A DNA stretch of 64,000 bases. Source: Candidatus Propionivibrio dominans (GTDB lineage Bacteria > Pseudomonadota > Gammaproteobacteria > Burkholderiales > Rhodocyclaceae). The stretch's first letter is position 1; every line of letters starts with the position of its first letter. Of the stretch, positions 27,522 to 37,208 are shown piece after piece. A model generated the notes under the pieces. The model saw nothing but the letters and a program-made list of their open reading frames with translations, ran no database searches and was not told where the DNA came from. The position numbers and the translations under genes were made by a program. The stretch lies in assembly GCA_016709335.1 (NCBI GenBank), contig JADJNC010000006.1:1-64000 (forward strand), in the 5' to 3' direction.

Positions 27522-28853
27522 TCAACGTTCGGCAATCTCGGCATAGAGGTCGTGCTCGTCGGCGTCCAGCACTCGAACGCGCAGGAAATCGCCCGCTTCG
27601 GCAGCGAAGAAGTCGTTGATGAAGACCAGCCCATCGATCTCCGGTGCATCGGCCGAGGAACGGGCGATGGTACCCTCCTCATCGACCTCGTCAACCAGCA
27701 CCTCGATCTCGCGCCCGATTTTGGCGGCAAGCAGTTCGGCGGAAATATCTTCCTGAACGTCCATCAGGCGACGGCGACGCTCTTCGCGCACCTCGTCCGG
27801 CAGCCCGCCGGGCAAGGCATTGGCCGTTGCGCCGGCGACCGGCGAATAGGCAAAGCAGCCGACGCGGTCGAGCCGCGCTTCCTCGATGAAGTTAAGCAGC
27901 TCTTCAAACTCGGCTTCGGTTTCGCCGGGAAAGCCGGTGATGAAGGTGCTGCGCAGGGTGATGTCCGGGCAAACCGCGCGCCACGCCTTGATGCGCTCGA
28001 GGTTGTTCTCTGAGCTGGCCGGGCGTTTCATGGCCTTGAGGATGCGCGGACTGGCGTGCTGAAAAGGCACGTCGAGATAGGGCAGGATCTTGCCCTCGGC
28101 CATCAGCGGCAGCAACTCATCGACGCTCGGATAAGGATAAACATAGTGCAGGCGCACCCAGATACCGAACTCGGCCAGTGCCGCGCACAACTCCCTGAGT
28201 CGGGTCTTGACCGGGCGACCGCCAAAGAAGCCGGTGCGGTACTTCAGATCGACACCGTAGGCACTGGTGTCCTGCGAGATGACAAGCAATTCGCGCACAC
28301 CGGCCTCGGCGAGATGCTTGGCTTCCAGCAAGACATCGCCGACCGGCCGGCTGACCAGCGGGCCGCGCAGCGAGGGGATGATGCAGAAGGTACAGGTGTG
28401 GTTGCAGCCTTCGGAAATCTTGAGGTAGGCGAAATGCGGCGGCGTGAGCTTGATGCCCTGCGGCGGTATCAGGCTGGTGTAAGGGTCGTGCGGCTGCGGC
28501 AGGTGCGCATGCACATGCTGCAAGACCTCGTCGCTGGCGTGCGGACCGGTGATCGCCAGAACCTGCGGGTGCGCCTGGCGAATCACATCCTCCCTCACAC
28601 CAAGACAACCGGTGACGATGACCTTGCCGTTTGCGGCAAGCGCCTCGCCGATGGTGTCGAGCGATTCTTCAACCGCCGCGTCGATGAAGCCACAGGTATT
28701 GACGACTACCAGATCGGCGCCTTCATACGAGGGTGAAATGAGGTAGCCCTCGGCACGCAGCCTGGTCAGGATCTGTTCTGAATCGACGAGCGCCTTGGGG
28801 CACCCGAGGGAAACGAAGCCGACCTTGGGTGGCTGGCTTGAATCAGCAATCAC
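27522..28853 (-). CDS. rimO: Ribosomal protein S12 methylthiotransferase
   Basis: RimO attaches a methylthio group to an aspartate of S12. From GTG 28853 it has about 443 residues: N-terminal UPF0004 domain ([50 protein letters not shown] with cluster cysteines), radical SAM site [27 protein letters not shown], and a C-terminal TRAM domain from about 375. The start is uncertain: GTG lies 12 residues before the conserved core and lacks a clear ribosome site, while ATG 28919 would overlap phaR. No partner genes are adjacent. Confidence 0.95.
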   Translation of the reverse strand: MIADSSQPPKVGFVSLGCPKALVDSEQILTRLRAEGYLISPSYEGADLVVVNTCGFIDAAVEESLDTIGEALAANGKVIVTGCLGVREDVIRQAHPQVLAITGPHASDEVLQHVHAHLPQPHDPYTSLIPPQGIKLTPPHFAYLKISEGCNHTCTFCIIPSLRGPLVSRPVGDVLLEAKHLAEAGVRELLVISQDTSAYGVDLKYRTGFFGGRPVKTRLRELCAALAEFGIWVRLHYVYPYPSVDELLPLMAEGKILPYLDVPFQHASPRILKAMKRPASSENNLERIKAWRAVCPDITLRSTFITGFPGETEAEFEELLNFIEEARLDRVGCFAYSPVAGATANALPGGLPDEVREERRRRLMDVQEDISAELLAAKIGREIEVLVDEVDEEGTIARSSADAPEIDGLVFINDFFAAEAGDFLRVRVLDADEHDLYAEIAER

Positions 28854-28887
28854 GGGGGAATTTTTCAAAAAACAGGGAGTCGATTTT

Positions 28888-29460
28888 TCAATCGGTTTTG
28901 TCTGGCTTGATCGCCTCATCCGGGACGAAGCCGGGCAACTGGATACCGGAAAAAATGTTCAGCGTCTGACTCTTTAGCTGACCCTGCATCTTGTGAACCA
29001 TCTTCTTGCTTTGATCCACATAGGTGGCCATCATCGTCTGCATGGCCGGCCCCTGAAAGTTCATGAACTGGGACCACATATCGCTTTGCATCTGGCTGTT
29101 GTTCTCGCCATAGAGCGAATGCGAGTGCTCCTGAAGCTTTTTCTGGAACTCGGTAAAGGCCTTGATGTTCGTTTCCAGATACTTGCCCAGCATGCCCTCC
29201 ATGGCATGGCCGTAAAAGCGGATCATTTGTGCCAGCAGTTCGGTGGTAAACAGCGGAACACCGGCCGTTTCCTCTTCGATAATGATTTGTAGCAGGATGC
29301 TGCGCGTCAGGTCTTCACCGGTTTTGGCGTCCACCACCTTGAAGTTTTCAAGCGACAGCACGAGAGCTTTTACATCGCTCAGCGTGATATAGGCACTCGT
29401 TTTGGTGTCGTAAAGACGGCGATTCGGGTATTTCTTGACCAGTCGCAACGACTCAGACAT
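28888..29460 (-). CDS. phaR: Polyhydroxyalkanoate synthesis repressor
   Basis: 190 residues. N-terminal PHB-accumulation regulatory domain with [20 protein letters not shown], then a region binding PHA granules ([36 protein letters not shown]) and a coiled tail. PhaR represses phasin and phaR promoters and is released when nascent PHA binds it. It lies downstream of phaB and phaC on the same strand, separated from phaB by a terminator, so it probably has its own promoter near 29470-29530. Confidence 0.95.
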   Translation of the reverse strand: MSESLRLVKKYPNRRLYDTKTSAYITLSDVKALVLSLENFKVVDAKTGEDLTRSILLQIIIEEETAGVPLFTTELLAQMIRFYGHAMEGMLGKYLETNIKAFTEFQKKLQEHSHSLYGENNSQMQSDMWSQFMNFQGPAMQTMMATYVDQSKKMVHKMQGQLKSQTLNIFSGIQLPGFVPDEAIKPDKTD

Positions 29461-29537
29461 GCAGACCTCTCCAATGCCAAATCACAACACACATTCTTGC
29501 AGGCGTAATAATGTTGCAAAGCACCATTATACATCAG

Positions 29538-29567
29538 AAAAAAAGCAGGCTCTTGATAAGAGCCTGC
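29538..29567 (-). terminator. Rho-independent terminator after phaB
   Basis: On the minus strand: a 10-bp stem of GCAGGCTCTT and AAGAGCCTGC with a 3-base loop, then seven T. It ends phaB before phaR. Confidence 0.9.
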
Positions 29568-29589
29568 CTCGTTCCTGCTTTCCGGCTGC

Positions 29590-30336
29590 TTACTGGTAGT
29601 AGCTACCACCATTGATGTTCAGGGTTGCACCCGTCATGTAAGCCGAGATGTCGGAGGCCAGATAGGCGCAGATACCGCCGATTTCTTCGGGTTTGCACAG
29701 CCGCTTCATCGGAATCGCGTCGACGATGCCCTTGAGTACGTCCTCGCGGATCGCCATTACCATCTTGGTGCCGACATAGCCGGGCGCGACGGCATTGACG
29801 GTCACGCCCTTGCTGGCCAGTTCCTGCGCCAGCGACTTGGTGAAACCGATGACGCCGGCCTTGGCTGCGGCGTAGTTGGACTGGCCGGCCTGGCCCTTGA
29901 CGCCGTTCATCGACGACATGTTGATGATGCGGCCCCAGCCGCGCTCGGCCATCTTTGCCGACACCTGCTTGGTCATGTTGAAGAGGCTGGTCAGGTTGGT
30001 GGAAATCACGGCATCCCACTGGGCCAGTTCCAGCTTTGCAAACATGCGGTCGCGCGTGATCCCGGCGTTGTTCACCAGAATATCGATAGGGCCACCCGCT
30101 TTGGCTTCTGCCTCGGCAACCATCGCCGCACACGAGTCAATACTCGCAATATCGCCAGCGACAATGATGAAATCCTTGAAACCGGCAGCAACCATATCCT
30201 TTGTCCACTCATCCGGCTTGTCGAACTCCGGATGGTAGGCAGCGACTACCTTGTGACCTGCCTTGGCGAACTCCTGACAAATTGCGGTACCGAGACCGCC
30301 CATAGCACCTGTAACCAGAGCAATACGTTGCGACAT
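29590..30336 (-). CDS. phaB: Acetoacetyl-CoA reductase (NADPH)
   Basis: 248 residues, short-chain dehydrogenase of the PhaB subgroup, reducing acetoacetyl-CoA to (R)-3-hydroxybutyryl-CoA for PHB. NAD(P)-binding VTGAMGGLGTAICQEF, NNAGITRDRMFAKL, catalytic Ser in INMSSMNGVKGQAGQ, Tyr/Lys in SNYAAAKAGVIGFTKS, and C-terminal YMTGATLNINGGSYYQ. It lies 170 bases downstream of phaC on the same strand. No thiolase (phaA) is in this window. Confidence 0.95.
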   Translation of the reverse strand: MSQRIALVTGAMGGLGTAICQEFAKAGHKVVAAYHPEFDKPDEWTKDMVAAGFKDFIIVAGDIASIDSCAAMVAEAEAKAGGPIDILVNNAGITRDRMFAKLELAQWDAVISTNLTSLFNMTKQVSAKMAERGWGRIINMSSMNGVKGQAGQSNYAAAKAGVIGFTKSLAQELASKGVTVNAVAPGYVGTKMVMAIREDVLKGIVDAIPMKRLCKPEEIGGICAYLASDISAYMTGATLNINGGSYYQ

Positions 30337-30506
30337 GATGTTTCCTTTCGTTTAAAAACCAATGAAATTGCTGGGATAAAGCCTTTACCGGTTATCAGTA
30401 CAGAGGCCGACCAACATTGATGAAGCGGGTACAACTCCTTGGATTTTCTCTCTTTTTTTTCTAAGACAGACAATAAGCACAACCCTTGCGAATCGCCATT
30501 ATAAAC

Positions 30507-32232
30507 TCAGGATTTCTCTTTGACGTAGCGACCCGGTGCCGGCTCGATGAGCTTGTATTTTACATTGCCCGGTTTTGTGCGTGCGGCACACTCGCCATCG
30601 GCAAACTGTTTCAGCCAGTTGCTCCAGTCGTGCCACCAGCTCCCCTTATGTTCCTGCGCACCATTGAGCCACTGTTCCGCATTGCCCTGCTCGCTCTCGT
30701 TAAGCCAGAAGCTGCGTTTATTCTTGCTGGCCGGGTTGATCACACCGGCGATATGGCCACTTGCGCCGAGGACAAAACGTGAATTTCCACCCAGCAGCCG
30801 GGTGCCGAGATAAGAGGATTTCCATGGAACGATGTGGTCCTCACGCGTCGCCAGCACATAGTTTGGCGCCTCTATGCGACCCAGATCAACCTTGACGCCG
30901 CACATCTCAAGTTTGTCCGCAACGCGCAGACCATTTTCCAGATAGAGATTGCGCAGGTACCAGCAGGCAAAAGGACCGGGCAGATTGGTGCTGTCCGAAT
31001 TCCAGTAAAGCAGGTCAAAGGCCGGCGGCTGTTTTGCCCTTGAGGTAATTACTGACGACATAGTTCCACACCAGATCGTTGGCCCGCAGCATTGAAAAGA
31101 CGCTCGATAGCTCGCTTCCCTTCAGGAGGCCACCCTGGGCCATCTTCGCTTCGCGCTCGGCAACGGACGGTTCATCGATGAACAGGCCAAGCTCGCCAGT
31201 CTCCGAATAATCAAGCAAGGTGGTCAGCAGCGTCAGGCTGGCCACCTTGTCTTCACCGCGCGCAGCGAGCACGGCCAGTGCGCTGGCAAGAAGGGTTCCG
31301 CCAACACACCAGCCCAGCGTATTCACCTGATCGACCTTGCAGATTTCGCGAACCTTGTCGATGGCGGTAATCGGCCCGCTTTCCAGATAATCGTGCCAGG
31401 TCAGATGCCCTTGCCCGGCTTTGGGATTGCGCCAGGAAACCAGAAAGACCGTATTGCCCTGTTCGAGCGCAAAGCGGACAAAGGAATTTTCAGGCTGCAG
31501 ATCGAGAACGTAGAACTTGTTGATGCACGGGGGCACAATCAGCAGCGGCCTTCGGGCGACCCTGGGCGTCATCGGCACGTACTGAATCAACTGGATGAGT
31601 TCATTCTCGAAGATCACGGCGCCGGGGGTCGTCGCCAGATTCCTGCCAATTTCAAACGCCGACTCGTCTGAAATGGATACACGACCTTTTCCGTAATCAT
31701 TGATCAGGTTGTTGATGCCGTCGGTGATACACTGCCCGCTGGTATCAAGCGCATGACGAATGAATTCCGGGTTGGTGGCCAGGAAGTTGGCCGGCGACAG
31801 CGCGTCATTAAACTGGCGAGCCAGGAACCGGGCGCGCTCTTTTGCCTTGTCATCGCTGGCCGGAAAAAGCTCGACCAGTTCGCGGATGTAATGCGAATTG
31901 ATCAGGTAGGCCTGCCGGACATAGTCAAAAACCGGGCTGCTTTTCCATTCGGGTGACGAGAAACGACGATCACCCGGATCGGTCTCGATCCCGGGTGGCA
32001 AGGACTTGTCTTCTCCACGCAGCATGGAATTCCACAAGTGCTGGTGCTGATCGACAAGACTCTTCTGCAACTTCACCAGGGGCTCAGGATCGGGAAGATC
32101 GAGCGACGGTGCTGAAACACCAGGAGCCCGCGGCTGCGTTCCGAGAAGGTCCACAAAACCCTGCATCAGGGTCTGACCGACCTGTACAAAAATCTGCGTC
32201 GCAGGAGCAAAGGAATCTGACGAAAATGCCAT
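30507..32232 (-). pseudogene. phaC: Class I PHA synthase with +1 frameshift
   Basis: PhaC polymerises 3-hydroxyacyl-CoA into granules. Start ATG 32232 ([15 protein letters not shown]). PhaC N-terminal domain, then the lipase-like box LGWCVGGTLL with the catalytic Cys near residue 309, HLTWHDYLESGPITAID, and at about 31029 a frame break after NYLKGKT. The next frame gives PPAFDLLYWNSDSTNLPGP, then ATREDHIVPW (Asp) and GASGHIAGVINP (His), ending YVKEKS. Deleting one base restores about 574 residues with the whole triad. The nearby phaB and phaR are intact, so sequencing error is a serious option. Confidence 0.9.
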
Positions 32233-32641
32233 GTATTTTTTTTCTCGTGTGAACCGGGGCGACGACAGGAAACCGCCAGTGAACCAACAGCGTTCGATTC
32301 TGCACTGCGACCCGAGCACTGTCAATGCCTTGCCCGATGAAGGTTATCCCGCAAGCTCGCAGATACCGAAGCGATTCATCAACTTGAAGCGCACGGCCGT
32401 CTGCGCCGGATCGATCTTGTCAAACGACATTTCTGCTGGCGGAAGGATAAATGCTCAACCAATGCCGGTGTCGTGCTACAATCAGCGCTCTTCGTCGCGC
32501 CATTCATCAGTCTTGGCGCCCGACCGATCTGGCCAGGCATTCTCGCCTCGCCCTACCCACCTGCTGTTTGCCCAGACTGGTTCGTGTATTGGCGGTCGTT
32601 GTGTTCCGCGCACGCATGGCAAACGCCTGGAGTTCTCCCGC

Positions 32642-33952
32642 ATGAAATTTACCGAACTGGGTCTGGTACCCGAGATCCTTCGTTCCATCGCCGATCAAGG
32701 CTATGAAACCCCCACTCCGATTCAGGCGCAGGCGATTCCGGTCGTGCTCGCCGGGCGTGACCTGATGGCCTGCGCACAAACGGGTACCGGCAAGACCGCC
32801 GGCTTTACCCTGCCGATTCTCAATCGTCTGGCCGCCTCGCGGGTGACCGGGCCGCGCAAAATACGGGTGCTGATTCTGACACCGACGCGCGAGCTGGCCG
32901 CTCAGGTTGAAGACAGCGTTCGTACCTACGGTGCTCACCTGCCGTTCAAGTCGCTCGTCATTTTTGGCGGTGTCGGCATCAACCCGCAGATTTCGGCGCT
33001 CAGAAACGGCGTCGACATCCTCGTTGCCACTCCCGGTCGTCTGCTCGATCACGCCCAGCAGCGCAATGTCGACCTTTCGGGTGTTGAGGTGCTGGTGCTC
33101 GACGAAGCCGACCGCATGCTCGACATGGGCTTCATCCACGACATCAGGCGCATCATCAAGCTGGTGCCAAAGAAGCGCCAGAACCTGCTCTTTTCGGCCA
33201 CATTTTCTGACGAAATCCGCACGCTGGCCGGCAGCTTCCTGATTGACCCTGAATACGTCGAGTCGGAGCGCCGCAATACTGCACCAGAACTTGTCAAACA
33301 GTTTGTTTATCGGGTTGACCGTGAACGCAAGCGCGACCTGCTGGTCGAGCTGATCCGTGACAAGGGCTGGTATCAGGTGCTGGTGTTTACACGCACCAAG
33401 TGGGGCGCCAACGGCCTGGCCGACAAACTGCTCAAGGCCGGCATCGAGGCCGATGCCATTCACGGCAACAAGAGCCAGAACGCGCGCACCCGGGCACTGG
33501 CCAACTTCAAGAACGGCAAGCTGCATGTGCTGGTCGCCACCGACATCGCGGCGCGTGGTATCGACATCAACGAATTGCCGCATGTCGTCAATTACGAGTT
33601 GCCGAACGTCGCCGAGGATTACGTGCATCGCATCGGCCGTACCGGGCGTGCGGGTACCGAGGGTGCCGCTGTCTCGCTGGTCTGCGTCGATGAACTCAAG
33701 CTCCTGCACGACATCGAGCGCCTGCTGAAAAAGCAGATTGAAGTGGTGCCCTATCCGGATTACGCGCCCGATCCCAGCATCCGTGCCGAGCCGATCCTGA
33801 TGCGCTCGGCGGGTGCACGCGGCGGACAGCGTTCGCCCGGTGCTCGAACCGGCGGTGGCGCACGACCAGGTGCGGTGAACGCCACCCGTTCCGGAAGCGG
33901 CAAGCCGCCGGCAGGCGGTGGTGCGCATCGTAGCGGCAGCCGGCACCGCTAA
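32642..33952 (+). CDS. rhlE: DEAD-box RNA helicase, RhlE type
   Basis: 436 residues from ATG 32642 ([20 protein letters not shown]). Q motif [10 protein letters not shown], motif [21 protein letters not shown] in [18 protein letters not shown] in [21 protein letters not shown], and [10 protein letters not shown]. The tail is glycine-, arginine- and serine-rich ([17 protein letters not shown]), typical of RhlE. Probably unwinds rRNA during ribosome assembly and cold adaptation. Divergent from phaC. Confidence 0.93.
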   Translation: MKFTELGLVPEILRSIADQGYETPTPIQAQAIPVVLAGRDLMACAQTGTGKTAGFTLPILNRLAASRVTGPRKIRVLILTPTRELAAQVEDSVRTYGAHLPFKSLVIFGGVGINPQISALRNGVDILVATPGRLLDHAQQRNVDLSGVEVLVLDEADRMLDMGFIHDIRRIIKLVPKKRQNLLFSATFSDEIRTLAGSFLIDPEYVESERRNTAPELVKQFVYRVDRERKRDLLVELIRDKGWYQVLVFTRTKWGANGLADKLLKAGIEADAIHGNKSQNARTRALANFKNGKLHVLVATDIAARGIDINELPHVVNYELPNVAEDYVHRIGRTGRAGTEGAAVSLVCVDELKLLHDIERLLKKQIEVVPYPDYAPDPSIRAEPILMRSAGARGGQRSPGARTGGGARPGAVNATRSGSGKPPAGGGAHRSGSRHR

Positions 33953-34132
33953 AGGCATTCAAGCGTTCCGACCGGTTACGGGTGAAAACCGGCTAGCGCG
34001 ATAGAATACGAATTGTTCATGTTTGGCGTTGCTGTATCCAATTGCGCCCAAACATCGCTCGCCCAATACCCCTGGACGCTTGCCAAGCCCGGCGTTGACC
34101 AGCCTACTAAATTCGTTTTGCATCACTGCTCA

Positions 34133-34828
34133 ATGCCCAAGCCCTTTCTCTCGGTCATTATTCCCGTGCTCAATGAAGCAGCGGTGATCCGTTCGCAACT
34201 TGAAGCGCTGCAAATTTTGCGCGGCAAAGGCGCCACCCTGATTGTTGTTGACGGGGGCAGCGATGACAGCACCGCAGAGCAGGCAGGCCCGCTGGTTGAT
34301 CTGGTCACTCATTCTCCCCGTGGCCGTTCCGTGCAAATGAACGCCGGCGCTCGTGCCAGCAGCGCAGAGGTACTGCTTTTCCTGCATGCCGATACCGCCC
34401 TTCCTTCTTCTGCCTTCGAGCGTGTTCATGAAGCAATCACGTCCGGAGCACTTTGGGGGCGATTCGACGTACGCATCGACGGCACGCACCCCTTGTTGCG
34501 TATCGTCGAGCGCATGATGAACTGGCGCTCCAGGCTGAGCGGCATTGCCACCGGCGATCAGGCCATTTTTGTTCGCCGGGCGGTATTCGAGCGGATTGGC
34601 GGCTTTCCCGAGTTGCCCTTGATGGAGGATATTGTGCTGTCGAAAAAGCTTAAGCGAATTGCCCCTCCGGCGTGTCTGCGCGAACGCGTTGTCACCTCGG
34701 GTCGACGCTGGGAAAAGCATGGTGTTTTACGCACCATCCTGCTCATGTGGCGTTTGCGCACCGGGTTTTTTTTCGGAGCGGATCCGGACAAACTGGCCGT
34801 TCGCTATGACACCCCGCGTCAGCGCTGA
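34133..34828 (+). CDS. Family 2 glycosyltransferase (TIGR04283-like)
   Basis: 231 residues. GT2 fold: SVIIPVLNEAAVIRSQLEAL, nucleotide-binding VVDGGSDDSTAEQA, FLHADTALP (metal site), ATGDQAIFVRRAVFERIGGF, PLMEDIVLSKKLKR. The acceptor is unknown. It overlaps the next gene by 23 bases, and TIGR04283/TIGR04282 pairs recur across genomes, including near arsenosugar genes. No such arsenic genes are seen here. ATG 34133 is chosen at the start of the GT fold. Confidence 0.85.
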   Translation: MPKPFLSVIIPVLNEAAVIRSQLEALQILRGKGATLIVVDGGSDDSTAEQAGPLVDLVTHSPRGRSVQMNAGARASSAEVLLFLHADTALPSSAFERVHEAITSGALWGRFDVRIDGTHPLLRIVERMMNWRSRLSGIATGDQAIFVRRAVFERIGGFPELPLMEDIVLSKKLKRIAPPACLRERVVTSGRRWEKHGVLRTILLMWRLRTGFFFGADPDKLAVRYDTPRQR

Positions 34829-35444
34829 TTCGGTGGATATTGCCATTTTTGCCAGGGCACCGCAGCCAGGCACAACCAAAACCAGGCTGATTCCAGCCCT
34901 CGGTGCCGCTGCTGCGGCACGGCTGCAACGCCGGCTGATCCTGAACGCCCTGCACCATGCCAGCCGCATTGGATCAGGCAGGCTTACCCTGTGGTGTGCT
35001 CCGGATACGCAGCACCATTTTTTCCGCGCCCTGCATGCCCATTGTGGAGTCAATGTCCGTAGCCAGTCGGGACCCGATCTTGGAGCCCGCATGGCGCATG
35101 CCTTCGCAGCGCATGGTGGCCCGATGTTGCTGATCGGTACCGACTGCCCGGCGCTGCAAACCGCTCATTTCACCACGGCGGCCAATTTGCTGCGCGATGG
35201 TCACGATGCGGTCTTCATTCCGGCCGAGGATGGCGGCTATGTGCTGGTCGGACTGCGTCAAGCGCAACCCCGTCTGTTCGAAAACATCGACTGGGGAAGC
35301 GGACAGGTCATGGCACAGACACGCGATCGTCTGGCAGGGCTTGGCCTACGTTGGGCAGAACCGCTTACCTTGTGGGATGTTGATCGACCCGCTGATCTGG
35401 CACGCCTCGCCACTCTTGAGGACTTCAGCGAGTGGGCATCATGA
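34806..35444 (+). CDS. TIGR04282/DUF2064 nucleotidyltransferase-like protein
   Basis: 212 residues. Signature DIAIFARAPQPGTTKTRLIP at the N-terminus, LLIGTDCPALQTAHF in the middle and VFIPAEDGGYVLVGL, LFENIDWGSGQVMAQT, all typical of the TIGR04282 family, which resembles sugar nucleotidyltransferases. Translationally coupled to the upstream glycosyltransferase. Substrate unknown. Confidence 0.88.
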   Translation: MTPRVSADSVDIAIFARAPQPGTTKTRLIPALGAAAAARLQRRLILNALHHASRIGSGRLTLWCAPDTQHHFFRALHAHCGVNVRSQSGPDLGARMAHAFAAHGGPMLLIGTDCPALQTAHFTTAANLLRDGHDAVFIPAEDGGYVLVGLRQAQPRLFENIDWGSGQVMAQTRDRLAGLGLRWAEPLTLWDVDRPADLARLATLEDFSEWAS

Positions 35445-35481
35445 TTCGCCACTTCGGCGATTTCCGCTGCAAAGCCAGGCC

Positions 35482-36588
35482 ATGAGGCGTTTACTGCTCA
35501 TCGGAGGTGGTCACGCCCATGTCTACGTGCTTGATGAACTGGCCAGGTCGCCGTATCCCGATTGCCAAGTAACGCTCATCTCGCCCTATCCACGACAAAT
35601 ATACTCAGGCATGCTGCCGGGCTGGATCGCCGGCCACTACAGTATCGAGCAATGTGCTATCCCGATCAGCCTGCTCGCCAGGCGGGCCGGTATCCGGTTT
35701 GTACAGAGTGCGTGCATCGAACTCGATAGCGAATTGAAACAGGTACGCTGCGCCAATGGCGAAAGCATACCCTTTGACATCGCATCCATCGATTGCGGTC
35801 CAGTTGTTGACCTGGGTTTCGCCTGCGGTGCCCGGGAATTCGCTTTGCCCATCCGGCCCATTGAAGGGTTTGTGGCCGCCTGGCCCGGCTTTCTGGAGCG
35901 TGCTCGCCAGGCGACTTCGGGTTTCAAACTAAGCATTGTCGGCGATGGCGCTGCAGGCACTGAACTGGCTTTTGCCATTCAGCAAAGATTCGCTCTTGAG
36001 CAGTTAGTCAACGCTCAAGTCACGCTGATCGGCAACAACGCTTTACCGCTATCAGGTCTTCCTGAACGTCTGCGCAATACTGCCGTTGCGCTGCTAAAAC
36101 AACGCGGGATTTCCTGCCTGGCGAATCGACGCGCGATTGAATTCCATCCGGGGCGAGTCATATTCTCCGATGCAACGAGCCTGGCTTGCGATGCCAGCCT
36201 GCTCGTGACCGGCGCCGCCGCTCCGATCTGGCCGTCAGCAAGCGGTCTGGCCTGCGATGAAAATGGCTTTGTTCGCGTCACGCCAACGCTGCAAAGTACT
36301 TCCCATCCTTTTGTTTTTGCCGCCGGTGATGTAGCGGCTTATGCCGATCCCAGACCAAAGTCCGGCGTCTTTGCCGTTCGTGCCGGTCCGCTGCTGGCCG
36401 ACAATCTGCGCTCAGCGTTGACTGGAAAAACCATGCAAAGATGGGCACCCCAAAGCAAGGCGCTATACCTGATCAGCACAGGAAAGCACCACGCACTGGC
36501 AGCCTGGGGGCCCTTTAGCAGCAGCGGGGACTGGGTGTGGCGCTGGAAGGACCGGATTGACCGCCGCTTCATGCAGCGATTCTCTTGA
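35482..36588 (+). CDS. FAD-dependent pyridine nucleotide-disulfide oxidoreductase (TIGR03169-like)
   Basis: 368 residues, NDH-2-like fold: LLLIGGGHAHVYVLDELA (FAD site; the HAH variant is typical of the family found fused to selenophosphate synthetase SelD), PYPRQIYSGMLPGWIAGHYS, second Rossmann IVGDGAAGTELAFAI, and VFAAGDVAAYADPRPKSGVF. It follows the TIGR04282 gene by 37 bases, likely the same operon. No SelD domain or selenium gene is in view, so its electron partner is unknown. Start ATG 35482 has only a weak AGG upstream. Confidence 0.85.
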   Translation: MRRLLLIGGGHAHVYVLDELARSPYPDCQVTLISPYPRQIYSGMLPGWIAGHYSIEQCAIPISLLARRAGIRFVQSACIELDSELKQVRCANGESIPFDIASIDCGPVVDLGFACGAREFALPIRPIEGFVAAWPGFLERARQATSGFKLSIVGDGAAGTELAFAIQQRFALEQLVNAQVTLIGNNALPLSGLPERLRNTAVALLKQRGISCLANRRAIEFHPGRVIFSDATSLACDASLLVTGAAAPIWPSASGLACDENGFVRVTPTLQSTSHPFVFAAGDVAAYADPRPKSGVFAVRAGPLLADNLRSALTGKTMQRWAPQSKALYLISTGKHHALAAWGPFSSSGDWVWRWKDRIDRRFMQRFS

Positions 36589-36621
36589 AACAGCGTGCGG
36601 CCACGAGGCCATGAATGGAAG

Positions 36622-36719
36622 TGGCGAGCCTTACCCCCGGCACTCGCAGTAAATGGCTGTGGCTGCTTCCTTCCGGACCTGACCAGGTTAACCACCCTGC
36701 AATGCGGGGAGACCCGCCG
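36622..36719 (-). ncRNA. ffs: 4.5S signal recognition particle RNA (small bacterial type)
   Basis: On the minus strand, the invariant apical part CAGGTCCGGAAGGAAGCAGC is present with its GGAA tetraloop and the asymmetric loop. Outer arms GGCGGGTCTCCCC and GGGGGTAAGGCTCGCC pair, giving about 98 nt. Ends are set by the outer stem and are good to a few bases. Works with Ffh in membrane protein targeting. Confidence 0.92.
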
Positions 36720-37208
36720 TTGCGAATAATACCATTTTAATGCTGACGCCAACCTGCGATTACCAACAACTGCAGGGCAATCGCATGAATGCAACAGTCA
36801 ATTTTTGAGACTCCGCAGAGCCTTGCTTATCGAGAAGCCGTCGTCCCGGAGGAAGCCGGGGTCTCGTAAACATTCAAGACCACATAACATTGGAAGTAAC
36901 TGGTCAGATACAGCGATCTGGTAGTAGACTTACACGCGTTCCAGAGTTCTTGGGCAAAACATGTGCGAATCAGTGCGTATGACAGGACTGATCTGCCAGC
37001 AAGCAACTTGATGATGACATGAAGCTGCCTGTCCTTTGAATGGGCTCTTTCGTATGTATGCATTGATACCAGGCTCGGACTCAGGACTATTGGGATATAA
37101 CCGGCTCGTATTGGTCGTCTTCGACTACTTAATCAGTTGATGCGCTGGCTGGAATTGTGCACTTTTTATTGCCTGGATGGATCAACGTATCCATCGTAAC
37201 GCTTTGTC
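36720..37208. other. Intergenic leader region of the first H+-pyrophosphatase gene
   Basis: About 490 bases with no recognised gene. The SRP RNA promoter should lie in 36730-36800. Near the right end, GATGGAT-CAACGT-ATCCATC (37176-37195) is a 7-bp dyad in the leader of the pyrophosphatase gene. Confidence 0.45.

Noticed and set aside
32507..33958. 483-codon antisense frame opposite rhlE
   Set aside because: Shadow; the plus strand carries all helicase motifs.
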